Shown one piece after another: positions 1 through 5,423 of a DNA stretch of 5,836 bases. The stretch is taken from the NCBI GenBank assembly GCA_029268085.1, contig JAJUHD010000154.1:1-5836 (forward strand), given 5' to 3'. The position numbers and the translations under genes were made by a program. The stretch's first letter is position 1. Every line of letters begins with the position of its first letter. Origin of the DNA: Bacillota bacterium (GTDB taxonomy: Bacteria; Bacillota; Clostridia; Oscillospirales; Oscillospiraceae). Below the pieces are notes generated by a model. It worked only from the letters and a program-made list of their open reading frames with translations, was not told the DNA's origin and did not search any database.

Positions 1-61
1 AGAAATGATCGCAAAGCCATGGCGCTTTCCCGAAAAATCTGATTAATTAGGAGATATGATT

Positions 62-1360
62 ATGTTCGCAAAGACTTATCTGGAAATAGTCGATGTGCAG
101 GCACGCGAAATTCTTGACTCCAGAGGTAACCCGACACTTGAAGTTGAAGTAACCCTTGACGACGGAACGATAGGCAGGGCCGCTGTTCCTTCCGGCGCTT
201 CAACCGGTGCTTTCGAGGCCTGCGAGCTGCGTGACGGCGACAAAAGCCGCTATCTCGGCAAGGGCGTTCTGAATGCGGTCGAGAATGTCAACGGCGAAAT
301 CGCCGAGGTCATGCTCGGGCTCAATGCTCTTGATCAGCCCTCTATTGACAAGCTACTCATAGAGCTTGACGGCACCAAGAACAAGACCCGTCTCGGCGCA
401 AACGCTATTCTTGGCGTTTCCCTAGCCTGTGCGCACGCTGCGGCCGATTCTCTCGGTATGAGTCTTTATACCTATATCGGCGGAGTGAACGCAAAGACTT
501 TGCCAGTACCGATGATGAACGTCCTAAACGGCGGAGCGCACGCTTCCAACAGTGTGGACATTCAGGAATTTATGATTATGCCCGTATCCGCTCCCAATTT
601 CCGCGAAGCTCTACGCATGTGCGCGGAGGTCTTTCACACCCTCAAGAAGATCGTCAAATCCGCAGGAGTCGGCGATGAAGGCGGCTATGCTCCCGACCTC
701 AGCAGCGACGAGGACGCTCTCAAGGCGCTCGTTGAGGCTATCGAGAAGGCCGGCTACAAGCCCGGCGTTGATTTTAAAATCGCTATGGATCCCGCAGTCT
801 CCGAATGGTTCGACGAGAAGGACGGCTGCTATCATCTGCCGAAGCGCGGCACCGTTATGACCCGTCAGGACATGGTCAATATGTGGGTTAGTTTCTGCGA
901 CAAGTATCCGATTATCTCGATTGAGGACGGCATGGCTGAAGAAGACTGGGAAGGCTGGAAGATGCTCACCGACGCTCTCGGGCACAGGATTCAGCTCGTC
1001 GGAGACGACCTTTTCGTCACGAACTCCGAACGCCTCAAGAAGGGCATCGATATGGGAGTCGCAAACGCGATCCTTATAAAGCTCAACCAGATCGGAACGT
1101 TGACCGAGACCCTCGATACCATACAGATGGCTCACAGAGCGGGTTATACGACTATTATATCCCATCGCTCCGGCGAGACCGAGGACACCACGATCGCGGA
1201 TGTTTCCGTTGCGCTGAACGCAGGACAGATCAAGACCGGCGCTCCCAGCCGCATAGACCGCGTCGCGAAGTACAATCAGCTTCTGCGCATCGAGGACGAG
1301 CTTTTCGACGTTGCAAAATATCTTGGAAACGACGCGTTTTACAGTATTAAGGCAAAATAA
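62..1360 (+). CDS. eno: Enolase (phosphopyruvate hydratase)
   Basis: Cytoplasmic glycolytic enzyme interconverting 2-phosphoglycerate and phosphoenolpyruvate. The family is unmistakable from the N-terminal REILDSRGNPT and SGAST motifs through the C-terminal barrel. Numbering from the upstream ATG at 56, the catalytic acid/base pair is Glu208 (in GDEGG) and Lys342 (in LIKLNQIG). The Mg ligands are Asp245, Glu290 (SIEDGMAEEDW) and Asp317 (GDDLFVTN). His162 and the SHRSGETED loop (369-377) are present. Two in-frame ATGs exist, at 56 and 62. The AGGAG at 49-53 lies only 2 nt from the first but 8 nt from the second, so 62 is preferred (432 aa, normal family length). One oddity is that the segment before GDEGG is about 4 residues shorter than in E. 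coli-type enolases. The gene is followed by an intrinsic terminator. Its promoter must lie left of the window, because none is evident in bases 1-48. Confidence 0.98.
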   Translation: MFAKTYLEIVDVQAREILDSRGNPTLEVEVTLDDGTIGRAAVPSGASTGAFEACELRDGDKSRYLGKGVLNAVENVNGEIAEVMLGLNALDQPSIDKLLIELDGTKNKTRLGANAILGVSLACAHAAADSLGMSLYTYIGGVNAKTLPVPMMNVLNGGAHASNSVDIQEFMIMPVSAPNFREALRMCAEVFHTLKKIVKSAGVGDEGGYAPDLSSDEDALKALVEAIEKAGYKPGVDFKIAMDPAVSEWFDEKDGCYHLPKRGTVMTRQDMVNMWVSFCDKYPIISIEDGMAEEDWEGWKMLTDALGHRIQLVGDDLFVTNSERLKKGIDMGVANAILIKLNQIGTLTETLDTIQMAHRAGYTTIISHRSGETEDTTIADVSVALNAGQIKTGAPSRIDRVAKYNQLLRIEDELFDVAKYLGNDAFYSIKAK

Positions 1361-1380
1361 TAAAAAATTACTGAATGAAC

Positions 1381-1410
1381 GTATAAATGGTGTTTTTGCT
1401 GGTAAAAATA
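1381..1410 (+). promoter_or_regulatory. Putative forespore sigma (SigF/SigG-type) promoter for the LytM gene
   Basis: GTATA at 1381-1385 matches the SigF -35 pattern GYATA. After a 15-nt spacer, GGTAAAAATA at 1401-1410 matches the -10 pattern GGNNANANTR at every defined position. Transcription would start near 1417, giving a leader of about 33 nt with the AGGAGGT at 1437-1443. The -10 box lies in the loop of the eno terminator, so transcripts from this promoter would lack the left arm and would not be terminated by it. This is a match by eye to consensus, supported by the SpoIIQ-like nature of the downstream gene. Confidence 0.65.
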
Positions 1411-1430
1411 TCCGCAGAAACACCATTTTT
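1385..1430 (+). terminator. Intrinsic terminator of eno
   Basis: An inverted repeat begins 24 nt after the eno stop. Bases 1385-1399 pair with 1414-1428: 11 perfect outer pairs (AAATGGTGTTT with AAACACCATTT), one wobble and three more pairs. The loop is 14 nt and the right arm ends in a run of five T. The hairpin ends only a few bases before the ribosome binding site of the next gene, so eno and that gene are probably separately transcribed. The loop also carries a sporulation-type -10 element (separate entry). Confidence 0.85.
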
Positions 1431-1449
1431 CTATTCAGGAGGTAATGGA

Positions 1450-2199
1450 ATGTCTGATAAAAAAAGCTTCGGCGAAAAGCTGGAAGCGTTCTTTTCCGGA
1501 AAGGGCTTCTACATAGTCCTTTTCCTGTGCGTGGCGGTCATAGGCGTTTCCGCCTATTTTCTGTTCACGGGGAGCAAGGACGATGTAGAGGGTATGTCCG
1601 AAGCAAACAACGGCTACGAAGAGGTTGTGGAGCCTCTGAATGAAGACCCCGAAATGGCGGCGCCGCCCGTAGTCGAGGAAGAATCCGAAACAGAGGAAAC
1701 CGAAGCGGAGGATGACGATCTGGAAGCCGCGACGGAAAATGAGGAAACCGGCAACTGGACCGAAGAGCAGGCAGAGACAGCCGTTTCCGCACAGTATATC
1801 TGGCCGCTCGAAGGCGAAATCGATATGCCCTATTCTGTGACGACGCTCATTTACAACAAAAAGCTGGGCGACTGGCGCACGCACGACGGTGTTGATATCG
1901 CTGCCCCGCTCGGCACGCAGGTGCTTGCCGTCTGCGCGGGCCAGGTAGAAAAGGTCTACACCGACGATATGGGCGGCATGACGGTTATTATCCAGCACGC
2001 GGGCGGGCTTAGAAGCATTTATTCGAATCTCGCGGCCGTACCAACCGTATATGAAGGCGACAATGTAATGACCGGTGAGATTATCGGAGCTGTCGGGGCG
2101 ACAGCACCAGGTGAAACTAAGGACAACCCCCATCTCTGCTTCAAAATGACGCTAGACGGACAGAGCGTCAATCCTTCAGACTATCTTCCCCCAAGATAA
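1450..2199 (+). CDS. Membrane-anchored LytM/M23-domain protein, SpoIIQ-like
   Basis: A 249-aa protein with a short basic cytoplasmic N-terminus, one hydrophobic segment (about residues 20-40) acting as an uncleaved anchor, a strongly acidic Glu/Asp-rich stalk (about 43-112), and a C-terminal LytM (peptidase M23) domain (about 116-247). In the domain, the HxxxD zinc motif is intact (His145, Asp149 in THDGVD). The usual HxH motif reads PHLCF (His228, Cys230), and the YxHL position reads YSNL (Asn193). Known SpoIIQ proteins share this plan: they sit in the forespore membrane, bind SpoIIIAH across the intermembrane space and often have degenerate active sites. The start at 1450 has an excellent AGGAGGT 6 nt upstream. 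The in-frame extension back to 1387 would translate the terminator hairpin and is rejected. A SigF-type promoter precedes the gene and a terminator follows, so it is monocistronic. Alternatives are an ordinary vegetative M23 murein hydrolase or a regulator of one. The M23 call is firm; the SpoIIQ role is an inference. Confidence 0.85.
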   Translation: MSDKKSFGEKLEAFFSGKGFYIVLFLCVAVIGVSAYFLFTGSKDDVEGMSEANNGYEEVVEPLNEDPEMAAPPVVEEESETEETEAEDDDLEAATENEETGNWTEEQAETAVSAQYIWPLEGEIDMPYSVTTLIYNKKLGDWRTHDGVDIAAPLGTQVLAVCAGQVEKVYTDDMGGMTVIIQHAGGLRSIYSNLAAVPTVYEGDNVMTGEIIGAVGATAPGETKDNPHLCFKMTLDGQSVNPSDYLPPR

Positions 2200-2211
2200 G
2201 TCATCTCTCTT

Positions 2212-2247
2212 AAAGGGTTTCCCGAATATCGGGAAACCCTTTTTTTT
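2212..2247 (+). terminator. Intrinsic terminator of the LytM/M23 gene
   Basis: A perfect 14-bp stem (2212-2225 with 2229-2242) has a 3-nt loop and a run of eight T at 2240-2247. It begins 12 nt after the stop codon. It is a strong factor-independent terminator and separates this gene from the pepT unit. Confidence 0.95.
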
Positions 2248-2291
2248 AAGCATTATCAAGTGAAAATTTTTCTGCAAAAATTTGTTTGAGG

Positions 2292-2300
2292 TGTTATAAT
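2292..2300 (+). promoter_or_regulatory. Extended -10 SigA promoter for pepT
   Basis: TGTTATAAT at 2292-2300 is a perfect extended -10 element (TGn plus TATAAT). A -35 at the correct distance is weak (CTGCAA at 2272-2277, 17-nt spacer), as is common for extended -10 promoters. The region upstream is AT-rich. Transcription would start near 2307, about 40 nt before the pepT start, and lies after the preceding terminator. Confidence 0.7.
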
Positions 2301-2345
2301 AGCAAAACGGGGATAAGTTCGCGTGTTTGGGGAGGAAATATAGAA

Positions 2346-3581
2346 ATGACGCTTAAGGAACGCTTTTTGAATTATGTGAGCTATGATACGCAGTCCAGCA
2401 TGGACTCTGGAACTATACCGAGTACGGAAAAGCAATGGGCGCTGGCGCACCTGCTTGAAAAAGAGCTGAAAGAGTTCGGGGCTTTTAATGTACGCGTCAG
2501 CGAGTACTGCCATGTGATGGCAGAGCTGCCTTCAAATATGGGCGACAGAAAAGTGCCCGCGCTGGGATTCATCGCACATTTGGATACTTCGCCCGATGCG
2601 CCGGGCGCGAACGTTAAACCGAGTATCATCGAAGCTTATGACGGCAGCGTCATCGTACTGAATAAAGAGAAGAATATAGTGCTTGATCCGAAGGAATTCG
2701 GCAGCCTTAAAACGCATGTTGGTGAAACGCTTATCGTAACGGATGGAACAACTCTCCTCGGTTCGGACGATAAGGCCGGTATCGCAGAGATCATGACGCT
2801 TGTCGAATATCTTCAGACGCATCCCGAGATACCGCACGGAAAGATCTGTATCGGCTTTACGCCTGATGAGGAGGTAGGAAAAGGCCCGGAGAAATTTAAC
2901 ATTGCGGATTTCGGCGCAGACTTTGCCTACACGATAGACGGGGAGAAACTCGGCGATATAGAGTTTGAAAATTTTAACGGAGCCAATGCGGGCGTTTTTA
3001 TACAGGGAAAGAGCATACATCCGGGCTGGGCTAAGAATAAGATGATAAACGCGGCGCTGATCGCAACGGAATATGCGTCCATGCTGCCGCAGGCTGAAAC
3101 TCCCTCTCATACAGAGGGTTACGAGGGCTTCTATCATCTGCACCAGATATCCGGCACGGTCGAGGAGGCGGAGCTCCAGTATATTATTCGTGACCATGAC
3201 AGAGAAAGATTTGAGAGCCGCAAACAGTTTATGCACAAGGTCGGGGAGTACCTGAACGCAAAATACGGAGCAGGTACGGTACATGTTGTAACCGAGGACA
3301 GATATTACAACATGCGCGAGAAGCTCCTGCCGCACATGAAGCTCATAGAGCTTGCGCAAAAAGCGATAGAGTCAGAAGGGGTAAAGCCTGCGATTGTTCC
3401 GGTACGGGGAGGGACGGACGGTGCGAGGCTTTCATATATGGGGCTGCCTTGCCCGAATCTCGGTACGGGCGGGCATAATTTCCACGGTCCGTTCGAATAC
3501 TGCTCGATAGAATCAATGGAAAAGGCGGCGGCAATACTCATACGTCTTACGGAGCTGTTTGCGAAAGAGATGGCCGAATAA
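2346..3581 (+). CDS. pepT: Peptidase T (tripeptide aminopeptidase, M20B family)
   Basis: Cytoplasmic zinc exopeptidase that removes the N-terminal residue from tripeptides. At 411 aa it has the usual family length. The metal and catalytic residues are all visible: His78 and Asp80 in GFIAHLDTS, the bridging Asp141 in LLGSDDKAG, the general base Glu175 with Glu176 in FTPDEEVG, Asp198 in YTIDGE, and His380 in GGHNFHG. The dimerisation-domain motif SIHPGWAKNKMINA (about 224-237) and the C-terminal VRGGTDGARLSYMGLPCPNLGTG are also present. The start at 2346 is chosen because GGAGG at 2331-2335 precedes it and homology begins at MTLKERFLNYV. An in-frame extension to a TTG at 2286 would run through the promoter. 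The kinase gene starts 20 nt after the stop with no terminator between, so the two are probably cotranscribed. Confidence 0.97.
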   Translation: MTLKERFLNYVSYDTQSSMDSGTIPSTEKQWALAHLLEKELKEFGAFNVRVSEYCHVMAELPSNMGDRKVPALGFIAHLDTSPDAPGANVKPSIIEAYDGSVIVLNKEKNIVLDPKEFGSLKTHVGETLIVTDGTTLLGSDDKAGIAEIMTLVEYLQTHPEIPHGKICIGFTPDEEVGKGPEKFNIADFGADFAYTIDGEKLGDIEFENFNGANAGVFIQGKSIHPGWAKNKMINAALIATEYASMLPQAETPSHTEGYEGFYHLHQISGTVEEAELQYIIRDHDRERFESRKQFMHKVGEYLNAKYGAGTVHVVTEDRYYNMREKLLPHMKLIELAQKAIESEGVKPAIVPVRGGTDGARLSYMGLPCPNLGTGGHNFHGPFEYCSIESMEKAAAILIRLTELFAKEMAE

Positions 3582-3601
3582 ACGGCTCGATAGGGGTTAC
3601 T

Positions 3602-4462
3602 ATGGAAGATTTAATAAGGATAGCGGCTATTCATGACATTTCAGGCGTCGGAAAGTGCTCGCTTACCGTCGCGCTGCCGGTCATTTCGGCAAGCGGCGTC
3701 GAGTGTGCCTGCTTGCCTACGGCGCTTTTATCAACACATACCGGCGGGTTTGAAAACTTCACCTTCAGCGACCTGTCCGCCGAGATGCTGCCAATTGCGC
3801 GGCACTGGAAGGAAGAGGGCATAATATTCGACGGCATCTATTCGGGCTATCTCGCCTCTGCAAAACAGGAAGAGATGCTTGAGGAGATAATAGGTCTGCT
3901 TGCGAACAAGGATACTAAGATAATTGTAGACCCCGTCATGGCAGACAATGGAAAATATTACAGCAATCTGGGGCACGATATGTGCCTTGCCTTCCGCAGG
4001 CTTTGCGGAAGGGCGCATATTATAACGCCAAATATTACCGAAGCCGCTCTGCTCACGGATTTGCCCTACATGGAAGGTCCTCATGACGAGGAATATCTGA
4101 GCTCCCTTGTTAACGGGCTTTCAAAGCTCTGCTGCGGCGTTATAGCAATAACGGGCGTCCGTCCCGACAGGGACAGCATCGGCGTTTACGCGGTCGATAC
4201 GAAGACCGGCGAGAGCTGTCTTAGCGCAAGCAGGGCGGAGGAGGGCGTTTTCTGCGGTACGGGCGATTTGTTCGCTTCAGCGCTTGCGGCGCTCATACTC
4301 CGCGGCGCAGGCCTCAAAGATGCTGTAGAGATATCGACCTTGCTTGTGAGCGAAAGCATCGGGCGCACTGTCCGGCGGGGAACCCCGCGCAGGAACGGTG
4401 TCGATTTCGAGGGAGCGTTGCCGAATTATATCAGAAGAGTAGCCGAACTCTTCGGGGAATGA
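3602..4462 (+). CDS. Pyridoxine/pyridoxamine/pyridoxal kinase (PdxK/PdxY-type, ribokinase superfamily)
   Basis: Likely phosphorylates unphosphorylated B6 vitamers with ATP, a salvage route to pyridoxal phosphate in the cytoplasm. The 286-aa protein shows the family's N-terminal HDISGVGKCSLTVALPV (11-27) and the following LPTALLSTHTGGF (38-50), GYLAS (82-86), DPVMADNGKYY (110-120), the TPNITEA segment (142-148), and the anion-hole/catalytic motif GTGD (219-222), where Asp222 is the expected base. The sequence style is that of the pyridoxamine kinase group common in Clostridia rather than the ThiD hydroxymethylpyrimidine kinases, but I cannot separate vitamer preference by eye. The ribosome binding site (AGGGGT at 3592-3597) is modest and sits 4 nt before the ATG. 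The gene lies 20 nt behind pepT in the same direction and is closed by a bidirectional terminator. No direct metabolic link with pepT is evident. Confidence 0.9.
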   Translation: MEDLIRIAAIHDISGVGKCSLTVALPVISASGVECACLPTALLSTHTGGFENFTFSDLSAEMLPIARHWKEEGIIFDGIYSGYLASAKQEEMLEEIIGLLANKDTKIIVDPVMADNGKYYSNLGHDMCLAFRRLCGRAHIITPNITEAALLTDLPYMEGPHDEEYLSSLVNGLSKLCCGVIAITGVRPDRDSIGVYAVDTKTGESCLSASRAEEGVFCGTGDLFASALAALILRGAGLKDAVEISTLLVSESIGRTVRRGTPRRNGVDFEGALPNYIRRVAELFGE

Positions 4463-4489
4463 AAAAGGCGGTCGTTTGACCGCCTTTTT
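4462..4489. terminator. Bidirectional intrinsic terminator between the kinase and the SDR gene
   Basis: A perfect 12-bp stem, 4462-4473 (AAAAAGGCGGTC) with 4478-4489, has a 4-nt loop. The arms are A5 and T5, so a T-run follows the stem whichever strand is transcribed. It overlaps the last base of the kinase stop codon and lies 5 nt beyond the SDR stop, so it serves both convergent genes. Confidence 0.92.
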
Positions 4490-4494
4490 ATCAG

Positions 4495-5199
4495 TTACAT
4501 AGCGAAGCCGCCGTCAACCCCGAAGACCTGACCGGTTATAAATTCAGCCCTGTCCGAAGCGAGGAATGCCGCGAGCTCCGCGACCTCCGAGGGTCTCCCG
4601 AGACGGCAGAGCGGCGTTTCCTCACATAGCCTATTTTTGTCTTCGTCCGAAAAGCCGGACATCATATCGGTTTGGATAACGCCGGGTGCAATACAGTTGA
4701 CCCTGATGCCTGAAGGCCCGAGTTCCTTGGCGAGCGATTTCGTCAGTCCTATGACGGCCGCCTTGGAAGCTGAATAAGCCGCCTCGCACGAGGCTCCGTG
4801 AATGCCCCAGACGGACGATACGGTTATAATAGAGCCTTCTTTTCTGTTTATCATGGAAGGAAGGACACGCTGCACACAGTTAAAAACTCCGTCCACATTT
4901 ACGGCAAAGACTCTATGCCATTTTTCGGGTGTTATATCGGAGAAAAGACCATACTCCGAAATACCTGCGTTGCAGACGAGAACATTTATCTCTCCGATTT
5001 CGTCATACATCGAACGAACCTGCGCAGGGTCTGAAACATCTGCCCTGACGGGAACCCCGCCGATCTCTTCCGCGAGCCTCAGTGCCTTTTCGCGGCTCGA
5101 CAGGTAATTGATATAAACTTTGAAGCTGTCCTTTGCGAGCGCGCGGGCAATGGCCTCGCCGATACCCCGCGACGCGCCGGTGACAAGAGCTGTTTTCAT
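4495..5199 (-). CDS. Short-chain dehydrogenase/reductase, FabG/YmfI-like (possible EF-P 5-aminopentanone reductase)
   Basis: Classical SDR of 234 aa with a Rossmann fold. The cofactor motif is TGASRGIG (7-14), with CNAG (76-79) as the NNAG equivalent. The catalytic tetrad is Asn101, Ser129, Tyr142 and Lys146 (YSASK), followed by PG (172-173) and the C-terminal ITGQVFGVDGGFAM. The NINY-type segment after the second strand (INY, 30-32) and Arg11 suggest NADPH preference. The SSVWGIHGASCEAAYSASKAAVIGLTK stretch (128-154, cited by its key residues S129/Y142/K146) resembles Firmicute YmfI-type proteins, which reduce the 5-aminopentanone group on EF-P. A FabG-like 3-oxoacyl-ACP reductase is the main alternative, although no fatty-acid gene is nearby. 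The start at 5199 is chosen because GGAGGAG (5211-5205) lies 5 nt upstream and homology begins at MKTALVTG. The in-frame extension to 5247 runs into the operator-like palindrome and is rejected. Confidence 0.9.
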   Translation of the reverse strand: MKTALVTGASRGIGEAIARALAKDSFKVYINYLSSREKALRLAEEIGGVPVRADVSDPAQVRSMYDEIGEINVLVCNAGISEYGLFSDITPEKWHRVFAVNVDGVFNCVQRVLPSMINRKEGSIITVSSVWGIHGASCEAAYSASKAAVIGLTKSLAKELGPSGIRVNCIAPGVIQTDMMSGFSDEDKNRLCEETPLCRLGRPSEVAELAAFLASDRAEFITGQVFGVDGGFAM

Positions 5200-5246
5200 G
5201 GCTTCTCCTCCGTGGATCGGAATTGCAGCATGGCCTCTAAGCGGCA

Positions 5247-5274
5247 TTATAATAACCGCTTGCGGTTATTATAA
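5247..5274. promoter_or_regulatory. 28-bp perfect palindrome, candidate repressor operator
   Basis: TTATAATAACCGC (5247-5259) is exactly the reverse complement of 5262-5274, with only TT between the arms. The repeat covers the SDR -10 box and its predicted start of transcription (near 5261), the classic place for a dimeric repressor site. There is no T-tract of terminator type, and the SDR transcript would include only one arm, so a DNA-level function is more likely than an RNA hairpin. The symmetry also places TATAAT on the plus strand (5248-5253), but it has no good -35 there. Confidence 0.65.
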
Positions 5275-5296
5275 CATAAAAGGCATATTTTGAAAA
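5268..5296 (-). promoter_or_regulatory. SigA-type promoter of the SDR gene
   Basis: On the minus strand, TTTTCA (5296-5291) is followed by a 17-nt spacer and a perfect TATAAT (5273-5268), which is preceded by TG at the extended -10 position (TGT before TATAAT). Transcription would begin near 5261, leaving a leader of about 60 nt before the start codon. The -10 box lies within the inverted repeat listed separately. Confidence 0.75.
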
Positions 5297-5317
5297 TTAC
5301 TGCTTTTTAATAGATAT

Positions 5318-5346
5318 TTGAAAAAGATATACGTTTGTGATAAAAT
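5318..5346 (+). promoter_or_regulatory. SigA-type promoter of the zinc-ribbon gene
   Basis: TTGAAA (5318-5323) is separated by 17 nt from TAAAAT (5341-5346), which is preceded by TG at the extended -10 position (TGA before TAAAAT). The predicted start is near 5353, giving a leader of about 70 nt before the ATG at 5424. No convincing riboswitch or attenuator was seen in the leader. Confidence 0.75.
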
Positions 5347-5423
5347 ACGGATTACAGCGGTTTGGCGTCCCGAAGCGCCGATTTAGGGTAACGCTCGGAT
5401 CGTAACTTGGAGGTAAAACTGTT

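Noticed and set aside
13..28. Short inverted repeat AAAGC...GCTTT upstream of eno
   Set aside because: The stem is only 5 bp and has no following T-run. It could be a remnant of an upstream terminator, but it is too weak to annotate.
611..1426. Long minus-strand open frame opposite eno (271 codons)
   Set aside because: It lies wholly antisense to an intact, clearly recognisable enolase and has no ribosome binding site or recognisable domain; it is a by-product of codon bias.
1387..1449. Upstream in-frame start for the LytM protein
   Set aside because: It would translate the eno terminator hairpin and place the real ribosome binding site inside the gene; ATG 1450 with AGGAGGT is clearly better.
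1435..2133. Minus-strand open frame opposite the LytM gene
   Set aside because: It is antisense to a well-supported gene, no family is recognisable, and its composition reflects the reverse complement of the acidic stalk.
2532..3359. Minus-strand open frame of 275 codons opposite pepT
   Set aside because: It is antisense to an intact pepT with all catalytic residues, and no independent coding signal is visible.
5223..5253. Plus-strand promoter using TATAAT at 5248-5253
   Set aside because: The TATAAT is a by-product of the palindrome; there is no acceptable -35 at 16-18 nt, and a much better plus-strand promoter exists at 5318-5346.
5353..5423. Possible structured leader or riboswitch before the zinc-ribbon gene
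   Set aside because: Only a 4-bp GGCG/CGCC pairing and a short repeated GTAAC were seen, and nothing matches a known riboswitch core or an attenuator.
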